This document shows positions 60,623 to 64,000 of a DNA stretch of 64,000 bases, one piece after another (positions within the stretch are counted from its first letter, which is position 1; each line of letters begins with the position of its first letter). Below the pieces are notes generated by a model. The model had not been told where the DNA came from. It did not search any database and saw only the letters and a list, made by a program, of their open reading frames with translations. The stretch covers positions 4,278,001-4,342,000 of the forward strand of contig OZ255629.1 of the NCBI GenBank assembly GCA_965276785.1, in the 5' to 3' direction. The DNA is from LMUY01 sp965276785. GTDB lineage: Bacteria > Pseudomonadota > Alphaproteobacteria > Acetobacterales > Acetobacteraceae. Both the position numbers and the translations under genes were made by a program.

Positions 60623-62899
60623 CTACTCGCATTTCGACCACCCGCAATGCAGGCAGCTCAAGCAACCCGCCTCGCGCACCAACCCGGGCTGGCTGCATTT
60701 CGGGCAGAGTGGGCCAAGCTGCGTCGCCACCACCCCAGCCACCTTCGCCGATAGCGGCGCCGCCGGGGTGAGGAACCCAGTTCCCACCATATGCCGCTCG
60801 ATAATATCCCCGATCGCCGCCACCAGCGAGGGCACATACCGCCCCGCCTGCCACTGCCCGCCACGCGGGTCGAACACCTGCTTCAGTTCCTCCGCCACGA
60901 ACGCCACCTCACCGCCGCGGCGGAACACCGCGCTGATCATGCGGGTCAGCGCCACCACCCAGGCGTAATGCTCCAAGTTCTTGGAGTTCACGAAAATCTC
61001 GAACGGCCGCGCCACGCCGTCCTGCTCCACGTCGTTAATCGTGACATACATGGCATGTTCGCTGTCCGGCCAGCGCAGCTTGTAGGTGGCGCCGGAAAGC
61101 TTGTCGGACCGCACCATCAGCCCGTCCAGCGGCGCCTCGGGAGCGGGCGGCGCCTCCGGATGCACCGCCTCAGCCGGCTTCACCTCCAGCACCGACCCGG
61201 TGATCGCGTTCGGGCGATAGGTCGTGCAGCCTTTGCAGCCGCTGGCGTAGGCATCGAGATAGACCTGCTGGAACGCCTCGAAGCCGATATCCTCGGGCAC
61301 GTTCACCGTCTTGGAGATCGCGCTGTCCACATGCCGCTGCACCGCCGCCTGCATGCGCACATGCTCGGCCGGCGACAGGTCCTGCGCGGTCACGAACGAG
61401 GGCGGCAGCGGCGCCTCGCCATGCAGGGCGCGGAAGCGGCGCAGCGCGTAGTCCGACACCTCCTCCTCCACCCGTGTGCCGTCCGGCTGCAGCACCCGGC
61501 GGGTGTAGGCCAGCGCGAACACCGGCTCCACGCCCGAAGAGACGTTGTCGGCCACCAGCGAAATCGTGCCCGTGGGCGCCACGGAGGTCAGCAGCGCATT
61601 GCGGATGCCGTGCTCGGCGATCAGCCCGCGCACCTCCGCGTCCAGCTCGCCGATGGTCTCGCCGGCGAGGTAGGCGTCACGGTCATACAGCGGGAAAGCA
61701 CCCTTCTCCTGCGCCAGATGCGCGGAGGTGACATACGCGGCCCGGTTGATCTGCCGCGCCCACTCCCCGGCCCGCGCGGCCGCCGCGGGCGAGCCGTAGC
61801 GCAGCCCCACCATGGCCAGCGCGTCCGCCAGGCCGGTCATCCCCAACCCGACCCGCCGCTTGGCCAGCGCTTCCTGCCGCTGTTCCTCCAGCGGAAAACC
61901 GGAGACGTCGATGGTGTTGTCCATCATGCGGATGGCGACGGTCACTAGCTCCGCCAACTCCGCTTCGTCCAGGCGGGCGCCCGGGGTGAACGGGTTCTGC
62001 ACCAGCCGCGCCAGGTTCACCGAGCCGAGCAAGCAGGCGCCATAGGGCGGCAGCGGCTGCTCGCCACAGGGATTGGTGGCGTGAATGGTCTCGCAATAGT
62101 GAAGATTGTTCCGCGCGTTGATCCGGTCGATGAAGATTACGCCGGGTTCGGCATAATCGTAGGTGGCGCGGGTAATGCTGTCGAACAGCGCCCGGGCTTG
62201 CAACACTTTATAGGTGCGCCCGGCAAACACCAGCGGCCACTCGGCATCGGCCGCCACCGCGGCCATGAATGGGTCGGTCGCCAACACCGAGAGGTTGAAG
62301 TTGCGCAGCCGGCCGGGCTCACGCTTGGCGGCGATGAACGCCTCGATGTCCGGATGGTCGCAGCGCATCACCGCCATCATGGCGCCGCGCCGGGCGCCTG
62401 CGGACATGATGGTGCGGCACATCGCGTCCCAAACGTCCATGAACGAGAGCGGGCCGGAGGCATCGGCGCCGACGCCCTGCACCGGCGCACCTTTCGGCCG
62501 CAACGTACTGAAATCGTAACCGATGCCGCCGCCCTGCTGCATCGTGAGCGCCGCCTCGCGCAGGTTGGCGAAGATGCTGCCGAGGTCGTCGCCGATCTCG
62601 CCCATCACAAAACAGTTGAACAGCGTCACCCGCCGCGCCGTGCCGGCGCCGGAGAGGATACGGCCGGCCGGGAGGAAGCGGAAATCCTCCAGCGCGCGAT
62701 AGAACGCGGGCTCCCACCGCGCCGGCTCGGCCTCCGCCGCTGCCAGCGCCCGCGCGACTCGGCGCCAGCTCTCCTCGATGCTGCGGTCGATGGGCGTGCC
62801 GTCCGCCGCCTTCAGGCGGTATTTGGCGTCCCAAATCTGGCGCGAGATCGGGGCGATGCGGTCAAGCGCGGAGAGCGGCGAATCGATGTGCATGTCCAT
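60623..62899 (-). CDS. nrdJ: Adenosylcobalamin-dependent (class II) ribonucleotide reductase NrdJ
   Basis: 758-residue enzyme reducing ribonucleotides to deoxyribonucleotides with a radical generated from adenosylcobalamin. Visible active-site elements are VTLFNCFVMGE (first redox Cys), NPCGEQPLPPYGAC (radical Cys and catalytic Asn/Glu) and GTISLVADNVSSGVEP. The C-terminus ends with a cysteine-rich tail (CPKC, CLSCLHCGWSKC) that shuttles electrons. Length fits the short nrdJ form; some alphaproteobacterial forms are longer. It needs the cofactor made by the cob locus 10 kb away. A cobalamin riboswitch was not seen upstream. It follows a lysR gene on the same strand by 62 bases. Confidence 0.94.
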   Translation of the reverse strand: MDMHIDSPLSALDRIAPISRQIWDAKYRLKAADGTPIDRSIEESWRRVARALAAAEAEPARWEPAFYRALEDFRFLPAGRILSGAGTARRVTLFNCFVMGEIGDDLGSIFANLREAALTMQQGGGIGYDFSTLRPKGAPVQGVGADASGPLSFMDVWDAMCRTIMSAGARRGAMMAVMRCDHPDIEAFIAAKREPGRLRNFNLSVLATDPFMAAVAADAEWPLVFAGRTYKVLQARALFDSITRATYDYAEPGVIFIDRINARNNLHYCETIHATNPCGEQPLPPYGACLLGSVNLARLVQNPFTPGARLDEAELAELVTVAIRMMDNTIDVSGFPLEEQRQEALAKRRVGLGMTGLADALAMVGLRYGSPAAAARAGEWARQINRAAYVTSAHLAQEKGAFPLYDRDAYLAGETIGELDAEVRGLIAEHGIRNALLTSVAPTGTISLVADNVSSGVEPVFALAYTRRVLQPDGTRVEEEVSDYALRRFRALHGEAPLPPSFVTAQDLSPAEHVRMQAAVQRHVDSAISKTVNVPEDIGFEAFQQVYLDAYASGCKGCTTYRPNAITGSVLEVKPAEAVHPEAPPAPEAPLDGLMVRSDKLSGATYKLRWPDSEHAMYVTINDVEQDGVARPFEIFVNSKNLEHYAWVVALTRMISAVFRRGGEVAFVAEELKQVFDPRGGQWQAGRYVPSLVAAIGDIIERHMVGTGFLTPAAPLSAKVAGVVATQLGPLCPKCSQPGLVREAGCLSCLHCGWSKCE

Positions 62900-62961
62900 G
62901 GCGGCAGACTACCGCGGAGCCCGCGGGCGGTGGAAGCTGCTGTCGCAGGCGCCGCACCGGC

Positions 62962-63873
62962 TCAGCCGCTTGCGGCCTGGTCGAACAGCGTCCGCCGGCT
63001 CGCGACAGACGCCACCAGCGCGTCAATGAACACGCGGGCCTTGATGGAGAGGCCGCGATGACTGGGGTAAAGCGCAAACGCGTCGGACGTCGCCGGCCCA
63101 AGATCGCCGAGAATGCGCGTCAGTTCGCCCCGTCCGATCGCTTCGGCGGCCATGTAATCCGGCAACTGTCCAATGCCCGCGCCGCTGGCCAGGGCGCCCT
63201 GGATCAACGCCGGGTCCGGCAGCACGGAGCGGGCGTGGACAACCACGTCCTCCATCCGGCCGGCGGCGTTGCGAAACGACCATCTGACCTCGGGGCCGAC
63301 CAGCCCGACGATGTCGTGTCCCGCAAGCCCGGCCAAGTCGGCAGGCGCGCCACGCGCGGCCAAGTAGCCAGGGCTGGCGCAGGTCCAGAGTTCCACCGTG
63401 GCGATGCGGCGCCCCACCATCGACGTGTCAGGCAGCGGCGAGATGCGGATGATGAGATCGGCGTTCCCCATTGATATCTCGGTCCAGCTCGCGTCGCGTT
63501 CCAACACCACGTCCACGTCTGGGTATTGCGCCAGGAAGCCGGGCAGCATGGGGGTGACGGCACCCAGCGCGAAGGCATAAGGCGCGCTGACCCGCAACGT
63601 GCCTCGCGGCGTGCCGGCAAAGCGGCCCAACGCAGCCTCAGCTTCGTCCACTTCACTCATGATCCGCACCGCATGGGGAAGCAAAAGCTGCCCGGCGTCG
63701 GTCAGACGCAGCCGGCGCGTCGAGCGTTCGACAAGCGCGCTGCCAACCGCTGCTTCCAGCCGCGCCAACTCACGGCTGATGGTGGACTTGGGAGCGCCGA
63801 TCGCCCGCGCCGACGCCGAAATGCTGCGCAGTTCGGCCACCTGGACGAAGGCGCGGAGCTGGTTGAGGTCCAT
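62962..63873 (-). CDS. LysR-family transcriptional regulator
   Basis: 303-residue regulator with the N-terminal winged helix-turn-helix at residues 1-60 (LRAFVQVAELRSISASARAIG, STISRELARLEAAVG) and a periplasmic-binding-like effector domain from ~90. The linker and effector domain (GTLRVSAPYAFALG) are of the CrgA/DsdC-like subgroup often annotated as aldehyde, phenol or stress regulators. The ATG at 63873 is the family start; the frame is open 30 codons upstream without similarity. LysR proteins often control a divergent gene; here that would lie beyond the window. Control of the adjacent nrdJ is possible but unsupported. Confidence 0.92.
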   Translation of the reverse strand: MDLNQLRAFVQVAELRSISASARAIGAPKSTISRELARLEAAVGSALVERSTRRLRLTDAGQLLLPHAVRIMSEVDEAEAALGRFAGTPRGTLRVSAPYAFALGAVTPMLPGFLAQYPDVDVVLERDASWTEISMGNADLIIRISPLPDTSMVGRRIATVELWTCASPGYLAARGAPADLAGLAGHDIVGLVGPEVRWSFRNAAGRMEDVVVHARSVLPDPALIQGALASGAGIGQLPDYMAAEAIGRGELTRILGDLGPATSDAFALYPSHRGLSIKARVFIDALVASVASRRTLFDQAASG

Positions 63874-64000
63874 TGCCGCCGCAGCGTTCCAAATCTGCAA
63901 CGGCGTGTCCAGCCTTGCGCTACTGATGCTGGGCCGGCCGAGCACGTATGTGCAGAGCAACAAAATCGGATCGGAGTTTAATTATGTTGCATTTTTTCCA
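63874..64000. promoter_or_regulatory. Upstream region of the LysR gene, open at the window end
   Basis: 127 bases that become AT-rich at the window edge (after 63960), in contrast to the GC-rich surroundings. This is where the lysR promoter and, if present, that of a divergent target gene should lie. No further feature can be assigned because the window ends here. Confidence 0.4.

Overview
The window is a high-GC stretch of a bacterial chromosome, most likely from an alphaproteobacterium of the Rhodospirillales/Acetobacteraceae type. This is inferred from the oxygen-dependent (cobG/cobN/cobW) cobalamin genes, a B12-dependent ribonucleotide reductase, a 576-residue ribosomal protein S1 followed by sppA, and dispersed palindromes of the kind common in alphaproteobacteria. 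No rRNA, tRNA or CRISPR array was seen.

Positions 1-24.6 kb form an uptake and catabolism region. A nine-gene minus-strand operon (11191 down to 1) encodes an MFS transporter, a GMC dehydrogenase, two NtaA/SnaA-type flavin monooxygenases and a complete Liv-type ABC importer. Upstream on the same strand are hyuA/hyuB (ATP-dependent hydantoinase/oxoprolinase family). Divergent from these, behind a sigma-54-like promoter, is a TorT/sugar-type importer with one binding protein, one double ATPase and two permeases. Convergent with it is pxpA-accB-accC-pxpB-pxpC, a LamB/YcsF-type lactam hydrolase set with its own biotin subunits. Together they look like a scavenging pathway for a cyclic amide or N-heterocycle; the substrate cannot be read from sequence.

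Positions 24.7-34 kb hold a decayed hicAB toxin-antitoxin pair joined to a LuxR-type DNA-binding fragment, a potassium channel, an ABM monooxygenase, a repair group (Lhr-type helicase, PdeM nuclease, photolyase), a metallophosphatase, a Uma2 protein and a methyltransferase.

Positions 34-51.7 kb are a near-complete adenosylcobalamin locus. cobU-cobO-cobQ run leftward. A cobalamin riboswitch heads a rightward operon: DUF1636, cobW, cobN, cobG, cobH, cobI, cobJ, cobL, cobE, cobM, cobB, cobT, cobS. cobK and cbiD are placed on the opposite strand. cbiD apparently stands in for cobF. One palindromic repeat family sits in frame inside cobN, cobG and cobB and also forms the C-terminus of the helicase at 29 kb.

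Positions 51.7-64 kb contain three paralogous lipoprotein genes, the middle one split by an IS630-type element; sppA and rpsA; a Fic protein; a broken IS110 transposase; the adenosylcobalamin-dependent ribonucleotide reductase nrdJ, a likely consumer of the cofactor made next door; and a LysR regulator.
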